Below are positions 33,231 through 40,049 of a stretch of 40,049 nucleotides of DNA, piece after piece (the stretch's first letter is position 1; the number at the start of each line of letters is the position of its first letter). Location of the stretch: assembly GCA_900548145.1 (NCBI GenBank), contig URJB01000018.1, positions 1 through 40,049 on the forward strand, read 5' to 3'. The position numbers were made by a program, and so were the translations under genes. The DNA comes from an uncultured Eubacteriales bacterium. Its GTDB lineage: Bacteria; Bacillota; Clostridia; Christensenellales; Aristaeellaceae. The notes under the pieces are model-generated. The model had not been told where the DNA came from. It saw only the letters and a program-made list of their open reading frames with translations, and ran no database searches.

Positions 33231-33275
33231 TATGGCTATCCTTGGGTATTTCCGCCGGAAGGAGGCAAACTGGCT

Positions 33276-33656
33276 ATGGACAGGCCCCACGAAATGGTTC
33301 TTCGGCTGTCGGCGCGGCAGGAGGACTGGCTGATCGCCCGCATGGCCCTGAGCGGTCTGGGTATGCTGGCGGGGCTGGACGCTGATCTGATCGGCGACCT
33401 GCAGACTGCCGTCAACGAATGCTGCGACTGCCTCCTTCATCAGACCACCACCCCCGAAATGCTGGTACTCAGCGCCCGGGCGGAAAAAGGACGGCTGCAA
33501 TTCCGCTTTTCCGCCGAAGGGGAAGCAGGACAGGGCCCGGCGGATGCGCTGGACGCGGAGATCGCCCGCTGCGTGCTGGAAACGCTGCTGCCGGAAGTCC
33601 GTCTGGAGACCGACGAGCACGGCGTGTACGGCATTTGCGGTTCTCTGGCAGAGTAG
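33276..33656 (+). CDS. SpoIIAB/RsbW-like protein with degenerate ATP-binding motifs
   Basis: A 126-residue protein just upstream of a SigB/F/G-type sigma factor, where an anti-sigma kinase is expected. Its size and the segment LIGDLQTAVNECCDCLLHQ (38-56) resemble the N-box helix of SpoIIAB and RsbW. Glu48 is kept, but the ATP-binding Asn expected four residues later is replaced by Cys52, and the spacing to His55 is one residue short. I see no DxGxG motif in the region where it should lie. The start at 33276 has GGAGG 10 bases upstream. Possible readings are a kinase-dead sigma-binding protein or a divergent anti-sigma factor. The assignment is tentative. Confidence 0.6.
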   Translation: MDRPHEMVLRLSARQEDWLIARMALSGLGMLAGLDADLIGDLQTAVNECCDCLLHQTTTPEMLVLSARAEKGRLQFRFSAEGEAGQGPADALDAEIARCVLETLLPEVRLETDEHGVYGICGSLAE

Positions 33657-33668
33657 GCGGTGGCTCCG

Positions 33669-34403
33669 ATGAAAAACGAGCAACTGTCACAGGGACTGCA
33701 CGAATATGCCCAGACCCGGGATCGGGAGCTGCGTGACCGTCTGTTCGAGGGGCTGCTCCCGCTGTCGAAAGCCATTGCCGCCAAGTTCACCGGTCGGGGC
33801 ATGCCCCGGGAGGATCTGGAGCAGGTGGCGGCCATGGGACTTCTGAAGGCGCTGGAACGCTACGAGCCAGACCGGAACCTGCGCTTCGTTACCTACGCGG
33901 TGCCCACCATCACCGGCGATCTGCGCAATTATCTGCGGGATAAGGGCAGCATGGTGCGTGCTCCCCGGGACGCACGGCAGCGGCTGTACCAGATGGCCCG
34001 GCTGCAGGAGCGCTTCGAGCAGGAGCACCTGCGCACCCCCAGCGCCATGGAGCTGGCGCAGGAAATGGGCATTACTCCCGAGGAAATGATCGCCCTCATC
34101 AATCTGAAACGGCAGACGGAAGTGGTATCGCTGGACGCGCCGGTGGACGAGACCGGCGAGACCGGGCTGGCCGATCTTTTGGGCGAGGATGACCCGGAGC
34201 TGGAGCGTCAGGAACGCAGCCAGTGGATGGAATGGATCCTGAGCCGCGTGACCCCGCAGGAAAAACAACTCTTGCTCCTGCGCTATGAGGAGCGGCTGGG
34301 CCAGCGGGAGACGGCCAAACGGATGGGCGTTTCCCAGATGCAGGTTTCCCGCATGGAACGCCGGGTGCTGGAACGTCTGCGCACCATGGAGGGCGCCCGC
34401 TGA
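33669..34403 (+). CDS. SigB/SigF/SigG-family RNA polymerase sigma factor
   Basis: A 244-residue sigma-70 factor with region 2 (about 45-95: PREDLEQVAAMGLLKALE, then FVTYAVPTITGDLRNYLRDK), region 3 (about 110-155, including TPSAMELAQEMGITPEEM) and region 4 (about 190-238, ending in GVSQMQVSRMERRVLERL). These match the stress/forespore group of sigma factors. A GTG nine bases upstream (33660) is an alternative start. It follows the degenerate SpoIIAB-like gene by 12 bases. No SpoIIAA-type anti-anti-sigma gene is present, unlike the usual three-gene operon. Whether this is the sporulation sigma-F cannot be told from the window. Confidence 0.88.
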   Translation: MKNEQLSQGLHEYAQTRDRELRDRLFEGLLPLSKAIAAKFTGRGMPREDLEQVAAMGLLKALERYEPDRNLRFVTYAVPTITGDLRNYLRDKGSMVRAPRDARQRLYQMARLQERFEQEHLRTPSAMELAQEMGITPEEMIALINLKRQTEVVSLDAPVDETGETGLADLLGEDDPELERQERSQWMEWILSRVTPQEKQLLLLRYEERLGQRETAKRMGVSQMQVSRMERRVLERLRTMEGAR

Positions 34404-34459
34404 CCGGCGGCGCGCCCCACTGAAATACGATCGAATTCACAGAAGGAGGGAGAACGGCG

Positions 34460-36097
34460 ATGCAGCAGGATCCGGATTTCTACAATCAGGGCGGAGCGCC
34501 CGCCGGCTTTTCGCCCAACGCCGTTCCGCCCCAGAATGGTCAGCCCGCAGGCGGAACCTTCGCGCCCCCCTACGGCGCAGTTCAGCCCGGTGCTTCTGTG
34601 CCGCAGGGCCAGCCTTTTGATTATACGCAGCAGATGCCGCCGGTCATGCCGGGGTATGGGGATTTTTCCCAGCAGCCCCAGCAAATGCCGCCCTTTCAGC
34701 AGCCGGGAGCCTTTGTGCCCCAAGGCGGCGTATACGGTCAGCCGGTGCAGGACTTCGGCCAGCAGCCCATCATGCAGCAGCCGGATCTTTCCCAGCCCAT
34801 GCAGGGCGGAGCCTTTGTGCCGCCCAATATGCCCCCGCAGATGCCCCCCATTCAGCCCAACCCCTACAATCAGCCGGGGAAGAAGTTCAAGAAGCCGAAA
34901 AAGCCCCGGAAACCGGGCGGCGGAAAACGGGTGTTGGCGCTTCTTCTGGGCGCGGCCATCATCGGCGGCGGCGTTTATGCCTACAGCCGCTTCGGCTCCG
35001 GGCAGCGGACCGCCACCGCTACGGTAAAGGCCAGTTCCATCGGCACCACCTATACCGGTGACGCGCTGATCGTCCGAAACGAGACGGCCTTTGACGACGA
35101 GGGCGTTCAGTCCATCGAATACGTAGCCCAGGAGGGCAGCGTGGTCTACAGCGGCGATATTCTTTGCTACGTGTATTCCACCGGCTACAGTACCGCCGAA
35201 ATGACCGCCCTGCAGAACGACCGGGACGCCATCAACGACTATCAGCAAAGCCTTCTGGCCAGCGAAACGGACTTTGACCAGCGCATGGAGCGACTGGAAA
35301 ACGAGGTGCTGGAGCGGGGACTGGAGGTGCGCAGTCTGGTACACGGTGCCCGGGGCAACCTGACCAATCAGGAGCAGATTCTGGCCACGGCCATCACCCA
35401 GCGGCAGGACTACTTCCGCACCAAATATTCCACCGATATGCGCCTGAACCGTCTCTACGACGACGAAGCCACGCAGGAAAAACGCATCGAAAGCTGGATC
35501 AAGCCCAAGCGGGCCATGCAGCAGAGCATCGTCAGCTTTTACACCGACGGCTTCGAATACGCGCTGACCCCCAGCGCCTATGAAAGCTACACGCCCTCTC
35601 AGGTGCGTTCCATGATCAACGGCGTGAAGCCCGACCGTGGCACCGCCGCGAGGGGCCGCACCGACCTGTACCGGCTGGTGAAGGAAGGCAACTACGCCGT
35701 CCTGATGCTGGTGAAAAACGACACGTGGAGCCCCCGGGACGGGGACACCTACAAGCTGGTGCTGGAACAGTTTTCCAGCACGGTGGTGGACGCGCAGGTG
35801 CTGTCCTCCACCCGTTCCGGCGGTGAGCTGCTGGTTCGACTGGCTGTGCTGGGCGATGTGTCCGATGTGCTGTATATGCGCACCTGCCGGGCTCAGCTGG
35901 GCGAATATGTGGATTGCATGGAGGTGCCCTCCCGGGCGCTGTACACCCAGAACGACGCGGTGGGCGTGGTCATCGTCACCGAGTCCGAGCCTCTGTTCGT
36001 GCCGGTGACGGTGCTGCGGGAAGAAGGCGGCAAGGCTTACGTCACTTCCATCCGAACCGGCTACCTGACCGACGGCATGACCGTGCGTCTGTTCTGA
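34460..36097 (+). CDS. HlyD-like membrane protein with disordered cytosolic N-terminus
   Basis: A 545-residue protein. Residues 1-140 are Pro/Gln/Gly/Met-rich and repetitive (QQMPP, QPGAFVPQGG, QGGAFVPPN), hence disordered. A basic patch (141-157, KKFKKPKKPRKPGGGKR) precedes one transmembrane helix (about 158-176). Outside are a lipoyl/biotinyl-like beta segment (TYTGDALIVRNET, then GSVVYSGDILCYVYS), a coiled coil (about 255-310), and a second beta half with the ALYTQNDAVGVVIV segment. This is the HlyD/membrane-fusion adaptor layout, but no ABC or TolC-like partner is nearby. Its position directly before yggS-sepF suggests an envelope or division role. The ATG follows AGGAGGG by 9 bases. Confidence 0.75.
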   Translation: MQQDPDFYNQGGAPAGFSPNAVPPQNGQPAGGTFAPPYGAVQPGASVPQGQPFDYTQQMPPVMPGYGDFSQQPQQMPPFQQPGAFVPQGGVYGQPVQDFGQQPIMQQPDLSQPMQGGAFVPPNMPPQMPPIQPNPYNQPGKKFKKPKKPRKPGGGKRVLALLLGAAIIGGGVYAYSRFGSGQRTATATVKASSIGTTYTGDALIVRNETAFDDEGVQSIEYVAQEGSVVYSGDILCYVYSTGYSTAEMTALQNDRDAINDYQQSLLASETDFDQRMERLENEVLERGLEVRSLVHGARGNLTNQEQILATAITQRQDYFRTKYSTDMRLNRLYDDEATQEKRIESWIKPKRAMQQSIVSFYTDGFEYALTPSAYESYTPSQVRSMINGVKPDRGTAARGRTDLYRLVKEGNYAVLMLVKNDTWSPRDGDTYKLVLEQFSSTVVDAQVLSSTRSGGELLVRLAVLGDVSDVLYMRTCRAQLGEYVDCMEVPSRALYTQNDAVGVVIVTESEPLFVPVTVLREEGGKAYVTSIRTGYLTDGMTVRLF

Positions 36098-36131
36098 CCG
36101 ATCCACCAAATTTCAAAGGGAGGGAGAAACC

Positions 36132-36860
36132 ATGGATTTGCAGACGGCTCCGGCCGTTCATCCGCCGCTTCTGGACAGTGTGACGGAAGAAACGCTGCGC
36201 CGGAATGTGGCAAAAGTACTGGAAACGCTGGCGGAAAACCGTTATCAGGACTCTCCTCCCGCCAAGCTGGTGGCCGTGACCAAAACCGTCACGCCCCGGG
36301 TCATCAACCTCCTCAAGCCCATGGAAATTTGGGATATCGGCGAGAACCGGGCGCAGGTGGCCCTGCCCAAACTTCCCGAAATTTCCCCGGAATTTCATTT
36401 ACACTGGATCGGAAGGTTGCAAACCAACAAAGTTAAATATATAATAGATCATGTATGCCTGCTCCACGCGCTGGATCGGATGGATTTGGCGCAGGAGATC
36501 GACCGCCGCGCCGGGCAGCGGGGACGGGCGCTGCCGGTGCTGGTTCAGGTCAACATTGCGCAGGAGCCCCAGAAGGGCGGTATGCCTGTGGAGGAGGTTC
36601 TCCCGTTTCTTCGGAAAATGCGGGATTTTTCCGGTCTGCATGTAGAAGGGCTGATGAGCATCATGCCCCAGTACGCCGGAGAGGACGAACTGCGCGGGCT
36701 GTTTCGCGGAATGCGCCGTTTATTTGACCAGCTTCGGGACGAGGCTCTGCCCAACGTGGAAATGCGGGAGCTTTCCATGGGGATGTCCCGGGATTATCGG
36801 ATCGCCGCCCAGGAGGGCGCGACCATGGTGCGCGTAGGCACGGCGCTGTATCAGGACTGA
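36132..36860 (+). CDS. PLP homeostasis protein (YggS/YlmE family)
   Basis: A 242-residue protein of the alanine-racemase-like TIM-barrel family. The PLP-binding lysine is Lys51 in LVAVTKTV. Further signatures are IGENRAQ (69-75), HWIGRLQTNK (91-100), VNIAQEPQKGG, and LSMGMSRDY (214-222) near the phosphate site. Members buffer pyridoxal phosphate and have no known catalytic turnover. The gene (ylmE in Bacillus) begins the ylmE-sepF-ylmG-ylmH-divIVA cluster. GGAGGG lies upstream of the ATG. Confidence 0.95.
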   Translation: MDLQTAPAVHPPLLDSVTEETLRRNVAKVLETLAENRYQDSPPAKLVAVTKTVTPRVINLLKPMEIWDIGENRAQVALPKLPEISPEFHLHWIGRLQTNKVKYIIDHVCLLHALDRMDLAQEIDRRAGQRGRALPVLVQVNIAQEPQKGGMPVEEVLPFLRKMRDFSGLHVEGLMSIMPQYAGEDELRGLFRGMRRLFDQLRDEALPNVEMRELSMGMSRDYRIAAQEGATMVRVGTALYQD

Positions 36861-36898
36861 GCATTGCACCGGCAATGATTCCAGGGGGGTTTTGAACA

Positions 36899-38023
36899 TT
36901 GGGTATCTTTCAGAAGGTGAGCAGCTGGCTGTCGGAAAAGAGCGACCGGCTCATTCGCGGCAGCGCGGATCACGAAAGCGGCTATTATGCTTCCCGGGAC
37001 GCGCAGGACGCTTACGGCGGCGCGACCATCGAGGATGAGATGAGTCAGGCGGCCGGGGAAACCTCCGAGCGCCGGGAACCGCTGGATCCCTTTGGACGCG
37101 GCGAGGGCGAATACGGCGGACGGGTTCCCTACCGCAGCAAGCGCGATCTGGAAATGGAAGCCTACCAACAGCAGCAGGCCGCTTATGAGCAGCAGAAGCA
37201 GGCGGCGGCGCAGGCCGCAGCCCAGCAGCGCGCTCAGGCGCAGAAGCAGCCCATGCAGCAGGCGGCTCCCGCACAGCAGGGAATGGCCCCCAACGGCTAT
37301 GCGCAGGGTTATGGCCCGGTGAACGGCAACGTGGTCATGTTCCCCGGGATGCAGCAGAACCCCGAAGGCATGGCTTATACCCACGTGGAATATGTGGTGC
37401 TCCTTCGCAGCCGTAACGAATGCAAGGACGTCATCGGCTATATCAAGACCAACGCTTCCGTGTTCCTGAACATGGAGTTTATCGCCAGCGACAGCGAACG
37501 GCAGCGCTGTGTGGACATGCTCAGCGGCGCGGCCTATACGCTGGGCTGCGCGCTGAACAAAATTTCGCCCCGGGGCATTTACCTTATCTCCGCCCCCACG
37601 GTGAAGGTGGTGCTGGATTCCGCCATGCAGAAGGCTGCAGCGGCTCCTGAAGCGCAGGGTTACGCCCGTCAGCGCTACGAGCAGGAGGGCTACTCCGCCG
37701 GTTACGCGCAGGCGCAGCAGAGTCAGCAGTCCGCCGCCGGTTATCAGCAGCAGGCACAGCGATCCAGCGGCAGCTATCAGCAGCCCGCTCAAAATTATCA
37801 GCAAGCCCAACAGTCCGCTTCCTATGAGGCTCCGCAGCAGCCCGCACCCCGAACCTTCAGCACCGAATCCCCCACGGCCCGGTTCTTTGCGCAGGGCACC
37901 CAGCGGAATCACCCCATCAGCATGGCCTCCGCCGTGGCGGGCAGCTTCACCGGCAATTACGCCGCCACTGGCACCGCCGGACAAGTCTCCGGCCGCTACC
38001 GTGCGGTGGATTATCCCCAGTGA
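36899..38023 (+). CDS. sepF: cell division protein SepF, extended form
   Basis: A 374-residue SepF, more than twice the usual length of about 150. It starts at TTG (AGGGGGG 9 bases upstream) and begins with the membrane-binding amphipathic helix GIFQKVSSWLSEKSDRL (2-18). A linker (20-140) becomes Gln/Ala-rich from about 88. The SepF core (about 155-245) has VVLLRSRNECKDVIGYIKTNASVFLNMEF and the conserved glycine-containing GAAYTLGCALNKISPRGIYLISAP. A long Gln/Ser/Tyr-rich tail (250-374) with repeated YQQ units follows. SepF rings anchor FtsZ to the membrane and act in septum formation. The Gln-rich tail is unusual. Confidence 0.94.
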   Translation: MGIFQKVSSWLSEKSDRLIRGSADHESGYYASRDAQDAYGGATIEDEMSQAAGETSERREPLDPFGRGEGEYGGRVPYRSKRDLEMEAYQQQQAAYEQQKQAAAQAAAQQRAQAQKQPMQQAAPAQQGMAPNGYAQGYGPVNGNVVMFPGMQQNPEGMAYTHVEYVVLLRSRNECKDVIGYIKTNASVFLNMEFIASDSERQRCVDMLSGAAYTLGCALNKISPRGIYLISAPTVKVVLDSAMQKAAAAPEAQGYARQRYEQEGYSAGYAQAQQSQQSAAGYQQQAQRSSGSYQQPAQNYQQAQQSASYEAPQQPAPRTFSTESPTARFFAQGTQRNHPISMASAVAGSFTGNYAATGTAGQVSGRYRAVDYPQ

Positions 38024-38041
38024 TCACAGGAGGCGCGTTCC

Positions 38042-38317
38042 ATGCTATCCACGCTCTTCGGTATCCTGATTCTCTTCCTGCAGGTCGTCAGCACCGCGCT
38101 GCTGATCTATTGTCTGCTTTCCTTCGTGGCCCCGGGCAGCCGGGTGATGGAGTTTCTCCGTCCCTACATGGAGGGAATCCTGAACCCCTTCCGGCAGCTT
38201 CTGTTCAAGTGGTTCCCCAAGCTGATGAACTCCCCCTTTGACTTTTCCCCGCTGGCGGTGTGGCTGGTGATCGATATTCTTCTTCAGCTGCTGCGTATGC
38301 TTCAGCGGGCGCTGTAA
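38042..38317 (+). CDS. YggT/YlmG family membrane protein
   Basis: A 91-residue protein with two hydrophobic helices (about 3-30 and 66-88) and a short loop containing the family segment RVMEFLRPYMEGILNPFRQLL. YlmG lies beside sepF in most Firmicutes and is connected with division-site or osmotic functions; its exact role is unclear. AGGAGG lies 6-7 bases upstream of the ATG. Confidence 0.92.
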   Translation: MLSTLFGILILFLQVVSTALLIYCLLSFVAPGSRVMEFLRPYMEGILNPFRQLLFKWFPKLMNSPFDFSPLAVWLVIDILLQLLRMLQRAL

Positions 38318-38321
38318 GTCC

Positions 38322-39080
38322 ATGCGGGAAGAACAAAGCGAGGAACTGCTGCGCCGCCGCTTTCAGGAGCTGGCCGAGCGCAGTTTTCGACAGGACAGGC
38401 CGCTGTTCACTGGCTTTCTTTCCCCGGCTGAAGCGCAATGGGCTTTAACAGCCGGAAAAAAGGCGCAGGTCTTCACAGTGCTGAACGGCGGCTATCCGGA
38501 CGCAGAGCGGGTGATCGCCTGCTTTTCCCCGGAGGATGAAGTTCCCGAGTTTCCCATGGATGCGCTGGAGCTCCGCTGGCCCCACCAGAGTGCGCCCGCT
38601 CACCGGGACATTCTGGGCAGTGTGATGGGGCTGGGCTTGGAGCGGCACTGCATTGGCGACATCGTGCTGGAAGCGGAGCGGGCCATCCTGTTCTGCGAGC
38701 ACAGCATGGCGGAGCATCTGCGGGACAGTCTGCTTTCCGCCGGTCGAATCTGCCTTCAGACGGCGCTGTTATCGGAGCTGCCCGAACTGGCTCCCCCGGA
38801 AGGAACAGAGTGGCGCGACACCGTCGCCAGCCCGCGGCTGGACGCGGTGGTAGCCTCCGGCTGCCGCCTGTCCCGATCCAAAGCCGCCGATCTCATCAAC
38901 GGCGGTCAGGTGAAATTGAGGCATCTGCCCACGCAGCGCACAGACGCGCAGGTGGAAGCAGGTGACATGATCTCCGTGCGGGGCTTCGGCCGTCTGCAGG
39001 TTCAGGAGATCGGCTCCCCCACCCGAAAAGGACGTTATCCCCTCAAAATGCTTCTCTTCGGAGACAAGCGAAATCCATAA
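38322..39080 (+). CDS. YlmH-type S4-domain RNA-binding protein
   Basis: A 252-residue protein. The N-terminal part (about 1-165) matches the YlmH region, including the VFTVLNGGYPDAERVIACF segment. An S4 RNA-binding domain (about 172-235) follows, with SPRLDAVVASGCRLSRSKAADLINGGQVKL, and the end reads GDMISVRGFGRLQV. YlmH has been reported as a translation quality-control factor on 50S-peptidyl-tRNA complexes. It starts 4 bases after ylmG without a clear ribosome binding site, so it is probably translationally coupled. Confidence 0.94.
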   Translation: MREEQSEELLRRRFQELAERSFRQDRPLFTGFLSPAEAQWALTAGKKAQVFTVLNGGYPDAERVIACFSPEDEVPEFPMDALELRWPHQSAPAHRDILGSVMGLGLERHCIGDIVLEAERAILFCEHSMAEHLRDSLLSAGRICLQTALLSELPELAPPEGTEWRDTVASPRLDAVVASGCRLSRSKAADLINGGQVKLRHLPTQRTDAQVEAGDMISVRGFGRLQVQEIGSPTRKGRYPLKMLLFGDKRNP

Positions 39081-39108
39081 AGCCCAACGCATGAAAGGAG
39101 CGACCCAC

Positions 39109-39618
39109 ATGGCCATCACGATCGACGATATTTACGACAAAGAGTTTGCCCTCAAGGGCGGCGGATACGACCGGGACGATGTAGACCAATTTCTGGACGA
39201 GATCTGCGACGAAATGACCAACATGCAGGAGAAGATCACCTCTTTGGAGAGCGACCTGCAGAAGGCTCAGGACGAGCTGAAGGCCGCCCGCGAAGCGGTA
39301 AAGCCCGCGCCCGTGGCGCAGGCCCAGCCTGTAGAAACGCCCATCGCCAAGACCAGCTCCACGCTGGAGAGCATTCTGCTCAGCGCCCAGCGTCTGGCGG
39401 ATGAGGAAGTGGAGAAGGCCAAGGAAAAGGCCGCACAGATCATCAAGGATGCGGAGGATCAGGCCAGCCGTCTGGTGGACGACGCGCAGGAGGAAAAGGA
39501 AACCCTGACCAAAAACATGGATACCCTCCGCGCCGCCGCAGCCGACTACCGCAAGTCCTTCCAGGAGCTTCTCAAAAAATATCAGGACATGCTGGACTCC
39601 GACCAGCAGCAGGGCTGA
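39109..39618 (+). CDS. divIVA: DivIVA-domain cell division/polarity protein
   Basis: A 169-residue coiled-coil protein. The lipid-binding N-terminal domain (about 1-60) reads ITIDDIYDKEFALKGGGYDRDDVDQFLDEI, followed by a first coiled coil, a Pro/Ala-rich linker (about 64-83, KPAPVAQAQPVETPIAK) and a second coiled coil (about 86-165). DivIVA binds curved membranes at septa and poles. I chose the ATG at 39109, which has AAAGGAG 8 bases upstream, over an ATG six codons earlier. It ends the ylm-type cluster. Confidence 0.94.
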   Translation: MAITIDDIYDKEFALKGGGYDRDDVDQFLDEICDEMTNMQEKITSLESDLQKAQDELKAAREAVKPAPVAQAQPVETPIAKTSSTLESILLSAQRLADEEVEKAKEKAAQIIKDAEDQASRLVDDAQEEKETLTKNMDTLRAAAADYRKSFQELLKKYQDMLDSDQQQG

Positions 39619-39655
39619 AGCCCTGCACCCATCTCTGCGCGGCCTTGCCGCGCAG
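39609..39655. repeat. two GC-rich hairpins overlapping the end of divIVA
   Basis: The first hairpin (39609-39626, GCAGGGC/GCCCTGC with loop TGAA) includes the divIVA stop codon. The second (39635-39655) is a perfect 9-bp stem, CTGCGCGGC/GCCGCGCAG, with a 3-base loop. Neither is followed by a T-tract. They may stabilise the mRNA 3' end or aid termination. Confidence 0.55.
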
Positions 39656-40049
39656 GGGCGTAGAGGAACATGCCAGTTGGCCGGGGTTTTACCGCCGCTC
39701 GGCAACGGGTCTCGCGGCTCGCGAGTCTGGTGTGGTTTCCCGCCAGTTGAATAGAAAAGACTGCCGTCGGGCGACAGGCCCTCCGGCTTGCCCAAAAGGC
39801 CAGTGTGGACTTGAACCCACGCTGGCCTTTTGCATTACAAAAATATTCAATTTGCACCGAAACATGCCAAGCGGCGCTGATTGAGTAGGCATAGTGCCAA
39901 CCGTAGTGGAAAAAAATCAAGTCCGTTTCCCTATGCAGCGAGGCCACCCAAGCTGCAACGTAATATCCCAACTCGCGTTGGCTGAGTCTGCCCAACGCCA
40001 ACTGCGGGGGAGCAGAGCGGCGATAGGCAGCGGAGGGAAAAAGGCCCGC
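39656..40049. other. intergenic region, possible dispersed repeat, no supported gene
   Basis: About 390 bases follow the divIVA hairpins. ORFs on both strands run through the hairpins and lack ribosome binding sites or recognisable folds, so I call no gene. A terminator-like hairpin at 39794-39831 splits the region. The segment before it is GC-rich; the one after it begins AT-rich (39830-39860). It may be a dispersed non-coding repeat or the leader of a gene beyond the window. Confidence 0.4.
39794..39831. terminator. bidirectional terminator-like hairpin resembling a tRNA T-arm
   Basis: An 11-bp stem (39798-39808 with 39817-39827, one G-T pair) with an 8-base loop is flanked by AAAA on the left and TTTT on the right, so it can terminate on either strand. 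On the minus strand the loop reads GTTCAAGT, like a tRNA T-loop. Confidence 0.6.

Noticed and set aside
39798..39827. A tRNA gene on the minus strand
   Set aside because: Only a T-arm-like hairpin exists. No D-arm, anticodon arm or acceptor stem can be built from the flanking bases.
39582..40001. Minus-strand ORF of 139 codons after divIVA
   Set aside because: It overlaps the divIVA 3' end, runs through a terminator-like hairpin, and the product resembles no protein family.

Overview
The window is a dense, GC-rich (roughly 60 %) chromosomal segment that looks like a low-copy housekeeping region of a Gram-positive Clostridia-type Firmicute. Oscillospirales or Christensenellales gut lineages would fit, but this is inference from gene content and order. 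Supporting signs are a PASTA-domain Ser/Thr kinase with its PP2C phosphatase and IreB, the SepF-YlmG-YlmH-DivIVA division cluster, a group II ECF energising module next to truA, a SigB/F/G-class sigma factor, AGGAGG-like ribosome binding sites, and sigma-A promoters with 17-18 bp spacers. I see no insertion sequence, prophage, CRISPR array, rRNA or complete tRNA.

Minus strand, 180-18592. A long, tightly packed run probably starts at a near-consensus promoter at 18693-18721. In transcription order it encodes a D,D-carboxypeptidase (DacF type), PriA, peptide deformylase, Met-tRNA formyltransferase, RsmB, RlmN, PrpC, PrkC, RsgA, Rpe, a possible 30-residue basic peptide, a DEAD-box RNA helicase, an EndoQ-like PHP nuclease fused to a UvrD helicase, and an MFS permease. 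Many neighbours overlap by 1-8 nt. The run joins translation initiation, rRNA modification and ribosome assembly to PASTA-kinase signalling and DNA repair.

Plus strand, 18888-24892. This is the most accessory-like part. It holds an XRE-TPR regulator overlapping an ABC exporter, a second XRE-TPR regulator with its own promoter, a free-standing rpsU with promoter and terminator, and an ECF sigma factor overlapping a membrane protein that may be its anti-sigma factor. It ends at a strong hairpin shared with the convergent truA.

Minus strand, 24948-28265. The operon ecfA1-ecfA2-ecfT-truA has its own near-perfect promoter. Plus strand, 28452-31523: ireB-ruvX-DUF1292-GNAT, a terminator, then aspartokinase from a promoter embedded in a 10-bp inverted repeat, coupled to a large polytopic GT-C-like membrane protein.

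Plus strand, 33276-39618. A degenerate SpoIIAB-like protein and a SigB/F/G sigma factor precede a HlyD-like membrane protein, YggS, an unusually long SepF, YlmG, YlmH and DivIVA. The last 430 bases hold hairpins and a possible dispersed repeat but no gene I can support.

The best leads are the EndoQ-UvrD fusion ending in a sliding-clamp-like QLSLF motif, the sigma factor paired with a degenerate anti-sigma-like protein, the glutamine-rich SepF beside a proline/glutamine-rich HlyD-like protein, and GTAC-centred repeats between dacF and the XRE/ABC module.
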